Assembly: GCF_030695035.1 (NCBI RefSeq)
Contig: NZ_JAUYTT010000012.1
Location: forward strand, 455,269 to 519,268
From: Frigidibacter sp.
GTDB taxonomy: Bacteria > Pseudomonadota > Alphaproteobacteria > Rhodobacterales > Rhodobacteraceae
Length of the DNA: 64,000 bases
Direction of reading: 5' to 3'
The notes beneath the pieces were generated by a model, which did not search any database, was not told where the DNA came from, and worked only from the letters and a program-made list of their open reading frames with translations. This document shows positions 18,421-30,126 of this stretch, in pieces. The translations under genes and the position numbers were made by a program. Position 1 is the stretch's first letter. Each line of letters opens with the position of its first letter.

Positions 18421-18427
18421 CCCCCGC

Positions 18428-18514
18428 ATGGCACGGGACATGCACATCACCTCGACCCCTAGCGCGATCCGCGCCCTGCTCCCCCGCGCCCAGCTTCTTC
18501 TTAGCCGCCTCTGA
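18428..18514 (+). CDS. leuL: Candidate leucine leader peptide upstream of leuA
   Basis: The 28-residue frame (or 24 residues from the ATG at 18440) ends with ALLPRAQLLLSRL and TGA, giving six Leu in the last 16 codons, including three consecutive CTT codons. It lies 83 bases before leuA. No ribosome binding site precedes the first ATG, and the -10 box is so close that the mRNA is probably leaderless, as known for trpL of Sinorhizobium. Ribosome stalling on the Leu codons would couple leuA expression to charged tRNA-Leu. This is inferred from sequence only. Confidence 0.65.
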   Translation: MARDMHITSTPSAIRALLPRAQLLLSRL

Positions 18515-18542
18515 GCGTGCCTTTCGGCGCGACCGCTCGGAG
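18509..18542 (+). promoter_or_regulatory. Leader hairpin overlapping the leuL stop codon
   Basis: CTCTGAGCG (18509-18517) can pair with CGCTCGGAG (18534-18542), nine pairs including one T-G, with GCC-TTTC-GGC inside the loop. The 5' arm covers the last Leu codon and the stop codon of the leader, so a stalled or terminating ribosome would change the fold. No U-run follows, so a classical intrinsic attenuator is not evident. Confidence 0.45.
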
Positions 18543-18597
18543 GTGACAAGCGCCGGACCCAGAGACAGAAGCAGACTGAATCCGAGAGAGATTTCCC

Positions 18598-21379
<2,782 letters not shown>

Positions 21380-21439
21380 GGCAGAGGCCCCCCACCAGGG
21401 CCGCGCTGGCACCTGACCTGACCGCTCTGGGGACCATCC

Positions 21440-22369
21440 GTGGCACGAGACCGCAACGCCGACATCGACTTTGCCGGGCCGGTGCGCCGCATCCTGATCG
21501 TGGTGCTGGCACTGGCCCTGTCGGCGACCTTTCTGCTGTGGCGGATTGACAGCCCGCGGGTAGAGCGGTTCCGCGCGGCGCTGGTCGACAAGGTGGTGCC
21601 CAACATGGATTGGGCACTGCTGCCCGTCACCAAGGCCGTGGGCATGGTCGAGGGCTTCCGGTCCTATGCCCGCATCCATGAGCAGAACACCGAGCTGAAG
21701 CGCGAGCTGCAGCAGATGAAGGCCTGGAAAGAGGCCGCGGTGCAGCTGGAACAGCAAAATGCCAAGCTGCTGGCGCAGAATCAGGTGCGGCTGGACCCGC
21801 AACTGACCTCTGTGTCTGGCGTGGTGCTGGCGGATTCGGGGTCACCCTTCCGCCAGTCGGTGCTGCTGAACGTGGGCAGCCGCGATGGCATCGTCGATGG
21901 TTGGGCGACGATGGACGGGCTGGGGCTGGTCGGGCGGATCTCGGGCGTGGGCAACAGCACCAGCCGGGTGATCCTGCTGACCGACAGCACCAGCCGGATT
22001 CCGGTGACGGTGCAGCCCTCGGGGCAAAAGGCGCTGCTGGCGGGCGACAATTCCGCCGCGCCGCCGCTGGAGTTTCTGGAGAACCCCGAACAGGTGCGCC
22101 CGGGCGACCGTGTCGTCAGCTCCGGCGATGGCGGGGTGTTCCCGGCCGGGCTGCTGGTGGGCCAGGTGGCGCAGGGCGCCGACCGCCGGCTGCGGGTGCG
22201 GATGTCTGCCGATTATGAACGGCTCGATTTCCTGCGCGTGCTGCGCAGCCACCCGGCCGAGCGGATCACCGATGCCGGCGTGCTGATCCCGCCGGAAGTG
22301 CCCCCTGCCGTGCCGGTGGAGCCCGGGGCCGAGGCGCCTGCGGCGAGCGAAACGGAGGCGGGCGGATGA
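21440..22369 (+). CDS. mreC: Rod shape-determining protein MreC
   Basis: The 309 residues contain one membrane segment (about residues 14-34), a periplasmic coiled coil (HEQNTELKRELQQMKAWKEA onward) and two beta domains (SGVVLADSGSPFRQSVLLN, VVSSGDGGVFPAGLLVGQV). The C-terminal 35 residues are Pro/Ala/Glu-rich. MreC bridges the cytoplasmic filament and PBP2. The start is GTG at 21440. It overlaps mreD by 4 bases. Confidence 0.93.
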   Translation: MARDRNADIDFAGPVRRILIVVLALALSATFLLWRIDSPRVERFRAALVDKVVPNMDWALLPVTKAVGMVEGFRSYARIHEQNTELKRELQQMKAWKEAAVQLEQQNAKLLAQNQVRLDPQLTSVSGVVLADSGSPFRQSVLLNVGSRDGIVDGWATMDGLGLVGRISGVGNSTSRVILLTDSTSRIPVTVQPSGQKALLAGDNSAAPPLEFLENPEQVRPGDRVVSSGDGGVFPAGLLVGQVAQGADRRLRVRMSADYERLDFLRVLRSHPAERITDAGVLIPPEVPPAVPVEPGAEAPAASETEAGG

Positions 22370-22899
22370 TCGACCCCGTCACCACCCGCCGCTGGAGCTA
22401 TCGCGCGCTGTTTGTGGCGCTGGCCGCCGCCCTGCTGTTCGTGCGGCTGTTGCCTCTGTCCACCCTGCCCGCGCGGATTCCGGGACCGGACCTGCTGTTG
22501 TGCATCACCTGCGCCTGGGTGCTGCGGCGACCCGATTTCGTGCCGGCGCTTGCCATCGTCGCGGTGTTCCTGATCGAGGACATGCTGGCGATGCGCCCGC
22601 CCGGCCTCTGGGCATTGGTCGTACTGCTGGGGTCGGAGTTTCTGCGCGACCGGGCGAGTGCCATGCGCGGGCTGCCCTTCCTTGCGGAATGGGCGACAGT
22701 GACGGCCGTGATGGCGCTCATGCTGCTGGCCAACCGCACGGTGCTGGCGCTGGTGGTGGTGCCACAGACCGGGCTGGGCCTGACGCTGCTGCAATTCGTC
22801 ACGACGGTGATCGCCTATCCGCTGGTGGTGGCAGTGTCGCATCTGGCGCTGGGGCTGCGCGCCCCCAGCGAGATTGACGGAATGGGGAGCCGGGCATGA
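22366..22899 (+). CDS. mreD: Rod shape-determining protein MreD
   Basis: This 177-residue integral membrane protein with about five segments sits between mreC and the PBP2 gene, overlapping both by 4 bases. Sequence similarity within MreD is low. The segment LPARIPGPDLLLCITCAWVL and the position support the assignment. It is part of the elongasome. Confidence 0.88.
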   Translation: MIDPVTTRRWSYRALFVALAAALLFVRLLPLSTLPARIPGPDLLLCITCAWVLRRPDFVPALAIVAVFLIEDMLAMRPPGLWALVVLLGSEFLRDRASAMRGLPFLAEWATVTAVMALMLLANRTVLALVVVPQTGLGLTLLQFVTTVIAYPLVVAVSHLALGLRAPSEIDGMGSRA

Positions 22900-24839
22900 G
22901 ACGCTCACCAAAAGACACCGCGGAAAGCGCCCGCAAGATCACCCGCCGGGCGCTGCTCCTGGGCACGGCGCAGACGGCAGTGGTCGCCGTCCTTGGCCTT
23001 CGGATGCATGAGATGCAGGTCGATCAGGCCGATAACTTCCGCCTGCTGGCCGAGGAAAACCGCATCAACATCCGTCTGATCCCCCCGGCGCGCGGGCTGA
23101 TCCATGACCGCAACGGCGCGCTGCTGGCCGGGAACGAGCAGAATTACCGCGTGGTCATCACCCGCGAGGATGCGGGCGACGTCGAAGAGGTGCTGCACCG
23201 GCTGGCGCGGCTGATCCCGCTGACGCCCGCGGATATCGAGCGGACCTTGGCCGAGGCCAAGAAGCACTCGGCCTTTGTCCCGATCACCGTGGCCGACCGG
23301 CTCGACTGGGAGGACTTCAGCCGCGTTGCCGTGAACGCCCCCGCCCTGCCCGGCGTGACGCCAGAGGTGGGCCTGTCGCGCTACTACCCGCTGAAGGGCG
23401 ATTTCACCCATGTGGTGGGCTATGTCGGCCCGGCCAGCGATTATGATCTGGCGCGGATGGAAAACCCAGACCCGCTGCTGCAGATCCCGAAGTTCCAGAT
23501 CGGCAAGCTGGGGCTGGAGGCGAAGCTGGAGGACCAGCTGCGCGGCAGTGCCGGCACCAAGCGGATCGAGGTGAATGCCGTGGGCCGGGTCATGCGAGAG
23601 CTGGACCGGCAGGAAGGCCAGCAAGGCGCCCGGGTGCAGCTGACCTGCGACATGGGCCTGCAGAACTACATGCAGGCGCGTCTGGGAGAGGAAAGCGCGG
23701 CGGCGGTGGCGATGGATGTGGAGACGGGGGATATCCTCGGCATCGTCTCCTCGCCCAGCTATGACCCCAACATGTTCGTGCGCGGGATCAGCGGGCCGGA
23801 ATACCGGGCATTGATGGAGCATGACCATCGCCCGATGGCGAACAAGGCGGTGCAGGGCACCTATCCACCGGGATCGACCTTCAAGATGGTGGTGGCGCTG
23901 GCGGCGCTGGAGGCGGGCGTGATCGGCTTCGACGAGACCGTCTATTGCCGGGGATATACCGAACTGGGCAACCGCCGCTTCCACTGCTGGAAGCGCGGCG
24001 GGCACGGCTCTGTCGGCATGATCGAAAGCCTGCAGCATTCCTGCGACGTCTATTACTACGAGATCGCGCAGCGGGTCGGGATCGAGAAGATCTCGGAAAT
24101 GGGCCGCCGGCTGGGGCTGGGGATCAGCCATGACCTGCCGATGTCGGCGGTGGCCGAGGGGCTGATGCCGACCAAGGACTGGAAGGTGGCGAACCGCGGT
24201 GTCGACTGGCAGGTGGGCGACACCTTCAACTCTGGCATCGGGCAGGGCTTCGTGCTGGCCTCGCCGCTGCAACTGGCGGTGATGACGGCGCGGGTGGCGA
24301 CCGGGCGGGCGGTCACGCCGCGGCTGGTGCGGTCCATCGACGGGGTCGAGCAGCCGGTCCTGGGCGGCGAGTCGCTGGGGCTGGACGAGGGCCAGCTGCG
24401 GCTGGTTCGGCGCGGAATGCATGCGGTGGTGAACGCCCGCGGCGGCACGGCCTATGGCGTGCGGGTGGTCGATGACGCGATGGTCATGGCCGGCAAGTCG
24501 GGCACCAGCCAGGTGCGCAACATCACCGCCGCCGAACGCGCGGCGGGGGTGGTGTCGAACGACCAGCTGCCCTGGAACCGCCGCGACCATGCGCTGTTCG
24601 TCAGCTACGGCCCCTATGAATCGCCGCGCGTCGCGGTCAGCGTGGTGGTGGAGCATGGCTCGGGCGGGTCCGGCGTTGCCGGGCCGATCGCGCGCGACAT
24701 GCTGCTGCAGGCGCTGGCGGGCGGGTTGCCGCCGCTGACTGCCTATCCCGAAAGCCAGCGCGACAAGATCGAGGAGCAGCGCAGCCTGATGCCGCTGATC
24801 GCGCCGGAGACCGGCCCCGTCACCCCGACGCGGGCCTGA
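22896..24839 (+). CDS. mrdA: Penicillin-binding protein 2 (elongation transpeptidase)
   Basis: The 647-residue protein has a short cytoplasmic N-terminus, one membrane anchor (about residues 21-40) and the dimerisation domain starting at IPPARGLIHDRNG. In the transpeptidase domain the nucleophile is Ser327 in PPGSTFKM, the second motif is SCD in HSCDVYYYEIA, and the third is KSGT (Lys534) in MAGKSGTSQV. It cross-links side-wall peptidoglycan with RodA, whose gene follows after 15 bases. Confidence 0.95.
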   Translation: MRRSPKDTAESARKITRRALLLGTAQTAVVAVLGLRMHEMQVDQADNFRLLAEENRINIRLIPPARGLIHDRNGALLAGNEQNYRVVITREDAGDVEEVLHRLARLIPLTPADIERTLAEAKKHSAFVPITVADRLDWEDFSRVAVNAPALPGVTPEVGLSRYYPLKGDFTHVVGYVGPASDYDLARMENPDPLLQIPKFQIGKLGLEAKLEDQLRGSAGTKRIEVNAVGRVMRELDRQEGQQGARVQLTCDMGLQNYMQARLGEESAAAVAMDVETGDILGIVSSPSYDPNMFVRGISGPEYRALMEHDHRPMANKAVQGTYPPGSTFKMVVALAALEAGVIGFDETVYCRGYTELGNRRFHCWKRGGHGSVGMIESLQHSCDVYYYEIAQRVGIEKISEMGRRLGLGISHDLPMSAVAEGLMPTKDWKVANRGVDWQVGDTFNSGIGQGFVLASPLQLAVMTARVATGRAVTPRLVRSIDGVEQPVLGGESLGLDEGQLRLVRRGMHAVVNARGGTAYGVRVVDDAMVMAGKSGTSQVRNITAAERAAGVVSNDQLPWNRRDHALFVSYGPYESPRVAVSVVVEHGSGGSGVAGPIARDMLLQALAGGLPPLTAYPESQRDKIEEQRSLMPLIAPETGPVTPTRA

Positions 24840-24854
24840 GGGGACGGCGGGCCG

Positions 24855-25994
24855 ATGAGCTATCTGGAATATAACGTCAAGACCGTGCCCACCGGCATCC
24901 GCAAGGTGCTGTATGTGAACTGGCCGCTGGTGCTGCTGCTGACCGCCGTCGCCTCGGCCGGGTTCGTGATGCTGTATTCGGTCGCGGGCGGCAATCTCGA
25001 CCGGTGGGCCGAGCCGCAGATGAAGCGCTTCGGCGTCGGCCTGACGCTGATGTTCATCGTCGGCTTCGTGCCGATCTGGTTCTGGCGCAACATGGCGGCG
25101 CTGGCCTATCTGATCTCGCTGGTGCTGCTGCTGGTGGTGGAGTTCTTCGGCCATGTCGGCATGGGCGCGCAGCGCTGGATCAACCTTGGCTTCATGATGC
25201 TGCAACCGTCGGAGCTGATGAAGATCTCCATCGTGATGCTGCTGGCCGCCTATTACGACTGGCTGGACGTCAAGAAGGTCTCTCGGCCGCTGTGGGTGCT
25301 GATGCCCGCGGTGCTGATCTTGCTGCCGGTGGGTCTGGTGCTGACCCAGCCAGACCTTGGCACCGCCATTCAAGTAAGCTTTGGCGGCGCCATCGTGATG
25401 TTCGCGGCGGGGGTCAGCTGGATCTATTTCGCGGTGGTGATCGGCGCGGGGATCGGGCTGGTGACGGTGGTGCTGTCGTCGCGCGGGACACCGTGGCAGT
25501 TGCTGCACGATTATCAGTTCCGGCGGATCGACACGTTTCTGGACCCCTCGGCCGATCCGCTGGGGGCGGGCTATCACATCAGCCAGGCCAAGATCGCGCT
25601 AGGCTCGGGCGGATGGGCCGGCAAGGGCTTCATGCAGGGCACCCAGTCGCGGCTGAACTTCCTGCCCGAAAAGCATACCGACTTCATCTTCACCACGCTG
25701 GCCGAGGAGTTCGGCTTCGTCGGGGCCTTCTCCTTGCTGCTGCTCTATGTGCTGATCATCGGCTTCTGCCTGGTGTCGGCGATCAACAACAAGGACCGTT
25801 TCTCTGCCCTGCTGACCATCGGCATTGCCGGCACCTTCTTCCTGTTCTTCGCGGTGAACATGTCGATGGTGATGGGGCTGGTGCCGGTGGTGGGGGTGCC
25901 GCTGCCGCTTGTCTCTTACGGCGGGTCGGCGATGATGGTGCTGATGGTGGCCTTCGGGCTGGTGCAGAGCGCCCATATCCACAAACCGAGGTAA
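24855..25994 (+). CDS. rodA: Rod shape-determining glycosyltransferase RodA
   Basis: This 379-residue SEDS protein has about ten membrane segments. Diagnostic stretches are GAQRWINLGFMMLQPSELMK, LTQPDLGTAIQ, FLPEKHTDFIFTTLAEEFGF and PLVSYGGSAMM. RodA polymerises glycan strands for elongation together with PBP2. It is the last of the five elongasome genes. ghrA starts 3 bases later. Confidence 0.95.
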   Translation: MSYLEYNVKTVPTGIRKVLYVNWPLVLLLTAVASAGFVMLYSVAGGNLDRWAEPQMKRFGVGLTLMFIVGFVPIWFWRNMAALAYLISLVLLLVVEFFGHVGMGAQRWINLGFMMLQPSELMKISIVMLLAAYYDWLDVKKVSRPLWVLMPAVLILLPVGLVLTQPDLGTAIQVSFGGAIVMFAAGVSWIYFAVVIGAGIGLVTVVLSSRGTPWQLLHDYQFRRIDTFLDPSADPLGAGYHISQAKIALGSGGWAGKGFMQGTQSRLNFLPEKHTDFIFTTLAEEFGFVGAFSLLLLYVLIIGFCLVSAINNKDRFSALLTIGIAGTFFLFFAVNMSMVMGLVPVVGVPLPLVSYGGSAMMVLMVAFGLVQSAHIHKPR

Positions 25995-25997
25995 GCC

Positions 25998-26936
25998 ATG
26001 CTCAATGTCTATTTCGCCGCGGGGGCCAGGATGTGGCCCCGCTATCAGGCGCCGCTGGCGCAGGCGCTGGCCGCCGCCGGGGTGGAGGCTGTGGTGACCG
26101 AGGCGGCGCCCGCCGATCCGGCTGCGGTGGATTACCTGATCGTGGCGAATGGCGGCGTGGTCAGCGATTTCGCGCCCTTCACCGGCGCGAAGGCGGTGCT
26201 GAACCTCTGGGCCGGGGTGGAGAAGCTGGTAGGGAATGACACCCTGACCCAGCCGCTGTGCCGGATGGTCGACCCGGCGATGACCGAGAGCATGGTGGAA
26301 TATGTCACCGGCCATGTGCTGCGGCATCATCTGGGCCTCGACCGGCATATCCTGAATGCGGATGCAGTCTGGATGCCGGAGACGGCCCCCGGCCCGGCGC
26401 GGGCGCGGTCGGTGACGGTGCTGGGGCTGGGAGAGCTCGGCAGCGCCTGCGCGAGGATGCTGGCGGCGCTGAACTTCCGGGTGACGGGCTGGAGCCGCAC
26501 GCCCAAGTCGCTGCCGGGCATCCGTTGCCTGTCGGGCGATGCGGGGCTGGCACAGGCTTTGGCCGAGGCGCAGATCCTGGTGCTGCTGATGCCCTATACG
26601 GCGGAGACGGAGAACCTGCTGAACGCGGAACGGATCGCCTCGATGCCGGCCAGCGCGGTGGTCATCAACCCCGGCCGCGGCCCGCTGATCGACGACGCGG
26701 CGCTGCTGGCGGCGCTGGACAGCGGCCATCTGTCCAACGCCACGCTCGATGTGTTCCGGGTGGAGCCGCTGCCCGCGGATCATGCCTTCTGGGCGCATCC
26801 GAAGGTGACGGTGACCCCGCATATCGCCGCCGAGACTTACCCCGAGACCGCCGCAGTGGTGGTCGCCGAGAACATCCGCCGCGCCGAGGTGGGGGAGCCG
26901 CTGATGTATCTGGTGGATCGGTCGCGCGGGTATTGA
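25998..26936 (+). CDS. ghrA: Glyoxylate/hydroxypyruvate reductase A (D-2-hydroxyacid dehydrogenase)
   Basis: The 312 residues contain the Rossmann motif VLGLGELGSACARML, the catalytic Arg in NPGRGPLIDD, Glu in VFRVEPLPADH and His in TPHIAAETYP. The N-terminal catalytic half (YLIVANGGVV, LNLWAGVEKLV) is GhrA-like. It reduces glyoxylate or hydroxypyruvate with NADPH. It may be transcribed with rodA, though no functional link is obvious. Repeat R1 follows 24 bases after the stop. Confidence 0.88.
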   Translation: MLNVYFAAGARMWPRYQAPLAQALAAAGVEAVVTEAAPADPAAVDYLIVANGGVVSDFAPFTGAKAVLNLWAGVEKLVGNDTLTQPLCRMVDPAMTESMVEYVTGHVLRHHLGLDRHILNADAVWMPETAPGPARARSVTVLGLGELGSACARMLAALNFRVTGWSRTPKSLPGIRCLSGDAGLAQALAEAQILVLLMPYTAETENLLNAERIASMPASAVVINPGRGPLIDDAALLAALDSGHLSNATLDVFRVEPLPADHAFWAHPKVTVTPHIAAETYPETAAVVVAENIRRAEVGEPLMYLVDRSRGY

Positions 26937-26959
26937 GGGGACCGCCTTGACCTGAAGGA

Positions 26960-27010
26960 GCGGGGGGCCTTCTGCCCCCCGCGCCCCCCGAGGATATTTG
27001 GAAAAAGCAA
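26960..27010 (+). repeat. 3'-end structured repeat R1, copy 3
   Basis: Hairpin 1 is GCGGGGGGC-CTTCT-GCCCCCCGC (26960-26982). The tail is GCCCCCCGAGGATATTTGG followed by AAAAAGCAA (26981-27010). The second hairpin of copies 1 and 2 is missing. As in the other copies, the element follows a stop codon (ghrA, 24 bases) in the same direction and lies between convergent genes. Confidence 0.75.
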
Positions 27011-27076
27011 AGGGTAAGGCGCGGCGTTGGCGGTGGGTGCGCCGCCTTGGTCACCGGGCGGTGGAGTTTGGGGCGA

Positions 27077-27874
27077 TCAGCGCAGGATCGGGGGCTTGCT
27101 CGGGTCCATGCCCGGGGCGGCGGGGGACACCACCTGCTCCGTCTCCTCCGCCGGTTGCGGCAGGTCGAAGCGCAGCGCCACGGCGGCCATCTGGCGGGCG
27201 GCCGGGCTGGCGGGATCGAGGAAGGTCACGTCGATCTCGCCGGCCTCCACGCCCGAGAAGGTCAGCGCCTCGGCCACCGCATGGGCCAGCGCCGGATGCG
27301 CCTCGGGCCGGGCGCCCAGAAAGGCCAGCATGTGGCCACGGCGGCCGCCCGCATAGCTGACGCCCGCCAGCAGCGCCTGCACCGCCAGCCCCGCCGCCAG
27401 CGCCAGCTTGACGTCCAGCGCGGTCAGCAGCGCCTGCGGCAGCTGCGCGGGGGGGTGGAACCGCTCCGGCACCGCCTCCACCGCCTGTGGCCCGGCATCG
27501 AGCGTCTGCGCCAGCCAGACCAGCGCCTCCACCGGCAGCAGCATCTCGGACGGGGCAACGCCAAGGTTCAGGCCGAGGCCGATCCCCTGCCCCGCCAGCA
27601 TCCGCACCACCACCCGCCCCGGCAGCGCCGCATAGGGGGCCGGGGCTTCGGTGAAGGCCGAGAGCCGTTCCTCGAGGTCGAAGGCCAGCACGAACTGCCC
27701 TTCCTCCAGCGCAAACACCTGCGGGCGGATCTGGTCGCCAGCAGGCTCCTCCTCCAGCAGCACGAACAGCTCGGCATCGGCGATGCGCTCATAAAAGCGC
27801 AGGCGGGCGGCGTCATCCTCGGGCGCGGCGCTCATCGCGGCATGGGCGAGGTCGAGAACGGTAGTGTCGGTCAT
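27077..27874 (-). CDS. SseB family protein
   Basis: The 265 residues contain an SseB-like N-terminal domain (ELFVLLEEEPAGDQIRPQVFALEEG, then FVLAFDLEERLSAF), and a second region of similar character that ends in a Pro-rich tail. I chose the start at 27874 (MTDTTVLDLAHAAM) because AGGAGG precedes it. The ATG overlaps the stop of the uracil-DNA glycosylase gene, so the two are coupled. No function is known beyond the domain name. Confidence 0.75.
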   Translation of the reverse strand: MTDTTVLDLAHAAMSAAPEDDAARLRFYERIADAELFVLLEEEPAGDQIRPQVFALEEGQFVLAFDLEERLSAFTEAPAPYAALPGRVVVRMLAGQGIGLGLNLGVAPSEMLLPVEALVWLAQTLDAGPQAVEAVPERFHPPAQLPQALLTALDVKLALAAGLAVQALLAGVSYAGGRRGHMLAFLGARPEAHPALAHAVAEALTFSGVEAGEIDVTFLDPASPAARQMAAVALRFDLPQPAEETEQVVSPAAPGMDPSKPPILR

Positions 27875-28482
27875 GCCAAGGCCTCCTGAACCCGGGCGCG
27901 GAGGGCGGGAAGCACCTCGGCCGCGAACCAGGGATTGCGTTTCAGCCATCCCGTATTCCGCCAGGAGGGATGCGGCAAGGGGAAGACGCCGGGCGTATGG
28001 CCCTGCCAGCGGGCGACGGTGGCCCCGACCCCGCCGCGGGTGGCCGCTACGCCCAGATGCCAGCGCTGCGCGTGGCCGCCGACCAGCAGCACCAGCGGCA
28101 CCGGACCAAGCGCCGCCATCACCTCGGCCCGCCAGGTGGCGGCGCAGCGCGGCGGCGGCGGCAGGTCGGACCCCGCGGCATCATAGCCCGGAAAGCAGAA
28201 GGCCATCGGTACGATCGCCACGCGGGCGCGGTCGTAGAAGGTCTCGGGCCCGATCCCCAGCCAATCCCGCAGTCGGTCGCCCGACGGGTCGGCAAAGGGC
28301 CGCCCCGCCAGATGCACCCGCATCCCCGGCGCCTGCCCGACGATCATCACGCCGGGGGTGGCCGCAGTGTCGAACCACGCCACCGGGCGCGGGGCATGGG
28401 CCGTGGCGGTGCAGGCGAAATCGGCGGCGCAGAGGCGGCAGGCGCCGATGCGCTCAAGGAGGGAGAGGGGGATGTCGGTCAT
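27871..28482 (-). CDS. Uracil-DNA glycosylase family protein
   Basis: The 203 residues have the family motif 1 as VGQAPGMRVHLAGRPFADPSG and motif 2 as PLPHPSWRN. The CRLCAADFACTATAHAP stretch near the N-terminus is as expected for this compact group; only a CxxC pair plus one further Cys is visible, so an iron-sulfur cluster is uncertain. Aromatic YDRARVAIVPMAFCFPG follows. It probably removes uracil or related bases from DNA, although some members are inactive on uracil. Confidence 0.82.
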   Translation of the reverse strand: MTDIPLSLLERIGACRLCAADFACTATAHAPRPVAWFDTAATPGVMIVGQAPGMRVHLAGRPFADPSGDRLRDWLGIGPETFYDRARVAIVPMAFCFPGYDAAGSDLPPPPRCAATWRAEVMAALGPVPLVLLVGGHAQRWHLGVAATRGGVGATVARWQGHTPGVFPLPHPSWRNTGWLKRNPWFAAEVLPALRARVQEALA

Positions 28483-28519
28483 CCGCCAGATCTAGGGATT
28501 GTGCGGCGGATAAACAGGG

Positions 28520-28581
28520 CCCAGAGGCGCAAGCCGCAGGGCAAGGGGGGTGCGGCCTGGTGCGAAGAGTGCCAAATTCTG
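28520..28581 (-). repeat. Dispersed repeat R2, copy 2
   Basis: The minus strand of these 62 bases matches 18256-18317 at 55 positions. It lies between the divergent uracil-DNA glycosylase and nhaA genes. GGCGGGCACA precedes both copies, at a different distance. Confidence 0.7.
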
Positions 28582-28699
28582 CTGTGCCCGCCAAAACCGC
28601 GTCCGGTGCCTGCGGCCAATTCACAAAGCCCTGCGCGCGGTTGTTGCCCCGCCGTACCCTATCGATTATGCCAATGCGAAATCGGGACAAGGGGCAGAG

Positions 28700-29953
28700 A
28701 TGTATCGCGTCTGGAATTTTGTCACCACCTATTCGCTGCTGCTGATCGGGGGCGCGGTCATCGCCCTGATCTGGGCCAATATCGCGCCCAACAGCTATCA
28801 TGATGTGGTCGAGTTCGTGCTGATCGACGATTTCATCATCGGCCACGCCCATGAGGTGAACGGTGAGATCCACCGCACGCTGACCCTGCACTATCTGGTC
28901 AATGACGTGCTGATGGCGCTGTTCTTCGCGATGGCCGCCAAGGAAGTCTGGGAAGCCGTCGTGCTGGAGGAAGGCTCCTTGCGCGGGTCCAAGGCGGTCA
29001 CGCCGCTGATCGCCACCCTGGGCGGGATGATGGGGCCGGTGGCCGTCTACCTCGGCCTCGCGGCGGTGCTGGGGGTCTATGCCACGGTCAGCCAGGGATG
29101 GGCGATCCCCACCGCCACCGACATCGCCTTCTCCTACCTCGTCGGCCGCATGGTCTTTGGCGCCGGGCACCCGGCGATCCGCTTCCTGCTGCTGCTGGCG
29201 ATTGCCGATGACGCGGGCGGGCTGCTGATCCTTGCCGTCTTCTACCCCTCGGGCGAGTTGGCGCCGGAATGGCTGCTGCTGTCCTTCGGCGCCGCCGCTG
29301 CGGTCTTCGTGCTGGCCAACTGGCTGCCGCGCTACATGGACCGCGGCAACCAGCTGCGCCCGAACTCGACCTTCGCGCGCAAGGTGCTGTCCTTCTGGCC
29401 CTACCTCATCGCCGGCTGCCTCAGCTGGTATGCCTTCCAGGAGGCGGGCATCCACCCCGCGCTTGGCCTGCTGCCGATCGTGCCGACGATCCCCCATGCC
29501 GACCGCGGCTTTGGCATCTTCGCCGAGGCGGAAGAGCATATGCATGACCTGCTGAACACGATGGAACACCACCTGAAATACCCGGTGGAGATCATCTTGC
29601 TGTTCTTCGGCCTGCTGAATGCGGGGGTGGAGTTCAGCGCGATTTCCGAACCGACCTGGCTGGTGATGGCGGGGCTGCTGATCGGCAAGCCGCTGGGGAT
29701 CCTGGCTATGGGCTGGGTCGGCGCGCGTCTGCTGGGCTTTGGCCTGCCCGAGGGGATGACGATGCGCGACGTGTTCGTTCTGGGCTGCGTCGCCGCCATC
29801 GGCTTCACCGTGGCGCTGTTCGTCGCCTCGGTCGCCTTCGATGCCGGGCTGGTGCAGGACGCCGCCAAGATGGGCGCGCTGTTCAGCTTTGCCGCGGCAG
29901 GGATCGCGCTGCTGGCCGGCAAGCTGCTGCGCATCCAGAAGGTCGAATACTAA
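28700..29953 (+). CDS. nhaA: Na+/H+ antiporter NhaA
   Basis: The 417 residues make up about twelve membrane segments. The ion-binding Asp pair is in LLAIADDAGGLLILAVFY, and the unwound-helix Asp is in TATDIAFSYLVG. The C-terminal half includes FFGLLNAGVEFSA and GKPLGILAMGW. It exchanges cytoplasmic Na+ for protons. The start at 28700 (MYRVWNFVTTY) has GGGGCAGAG upstream. It is slightly longer than E. coli NhaA because of extended loops. Confidence 0.93.
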   Translation: MYRVWNFVTTYSLLLIGGAVIALIWANIAPNSYHDVVEFVLIDDFIIGHAHEVNGEIHRTLTLHYLVNDVLMALFFAMAAKEVWEAVVLEEGSLRGSKAVTPLIATLGGMMGPVAVYLGLAAVLGVYATVSQGWAIPTATDIAFSYLVGRMVFGAGHPAIRFLLLLAIADDAGGLLILAVFYPSGELAPEWLLLSFGAAAAVFVLANWLPRYMDRGNQLRPNSTFARKVLSFWPYLIAGCLSWYAFQEAGIHPALGLLPIVPTIPHADRGFGIFAEAEEHMHDLLNTMEHHLKYPVEIILLFFGLLNAGVEFSAISEPTWLVMAGLLIGKPLGILAMGWVGARLLGFGLPEGMTMRDVFVLGCVAAIGFTVALFVASVAFDAGLVQDAAKMGALFSFAAAGIALLAGKLLRIQKVEY

Positions 29954-29999
29954 CTCCGCGGTTGTGCGCCGCCCCGTCCCCCCGGTGACGCGCAAGCCA

Positions 30000-30029
30000 T
30001 TGGATTTTTTGTAACCGTTCCGCCATAAT
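30000..30029 (+). promoter_or_regulatory. Candidate promoter for kpsT
   Basis: TTGGAT (30000-30005) and CATAAT (30024-30029) are separated by 18 bases, about 100 bases before the kpsT start and just after nhaA. Confidence 0.45.
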
Positions 30030-30126
30030 GCGGGCAAAATGGGGGGCTATGCTGCCTCCTCAACCACAGCCTGCGGGCCAGCGGGCGGCAGAACGGAACT
30101 GCGAGAGCAGGACGGGGCAGAGGCGA

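Larger units (their letters stand above)
18033..18427. other. 395-bp divergent intergenic region with three strong hairpins and repeat R2
   Basis: No credible gene is seen. Three long palindromes follow each other. The first is CAGAATTTCG-GCCGTCGA-CGAAATTCTG (18175-18202). The second is TGTGCCCGCC-CCCCCTT-GGCGGGCACA (18204-18230). The third is a nested one (18321-18365) with outer arms CCGGCGCG/CGCGCCGG and inner arms CGGCTTGCC/GGCAAGCCG. Between the second and third lies a 62-bp segment shared with 28520-28581. The leuA leader promoter lies at the right end. Confidence 0.65.

Noticed and set aside
18136..18462. Frames of about 100 codons in the hairpin-rich gap before leuA
   Set aside because: They run through perfect palindromes and repeat R2, have no ribosome site and resemble no protein. 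Only the short Leu-rich end of one frame is kept as leuL.
22905..25577. Very long open frame (890 codons) on the minus strand opposite mrdA and rodA
   Set aside because: It is a shadow of the GC-rich codon pattern: the composition is His/Arg/Gln-rich, there is no family motif, and the opposite strand encodes two clear proteins.
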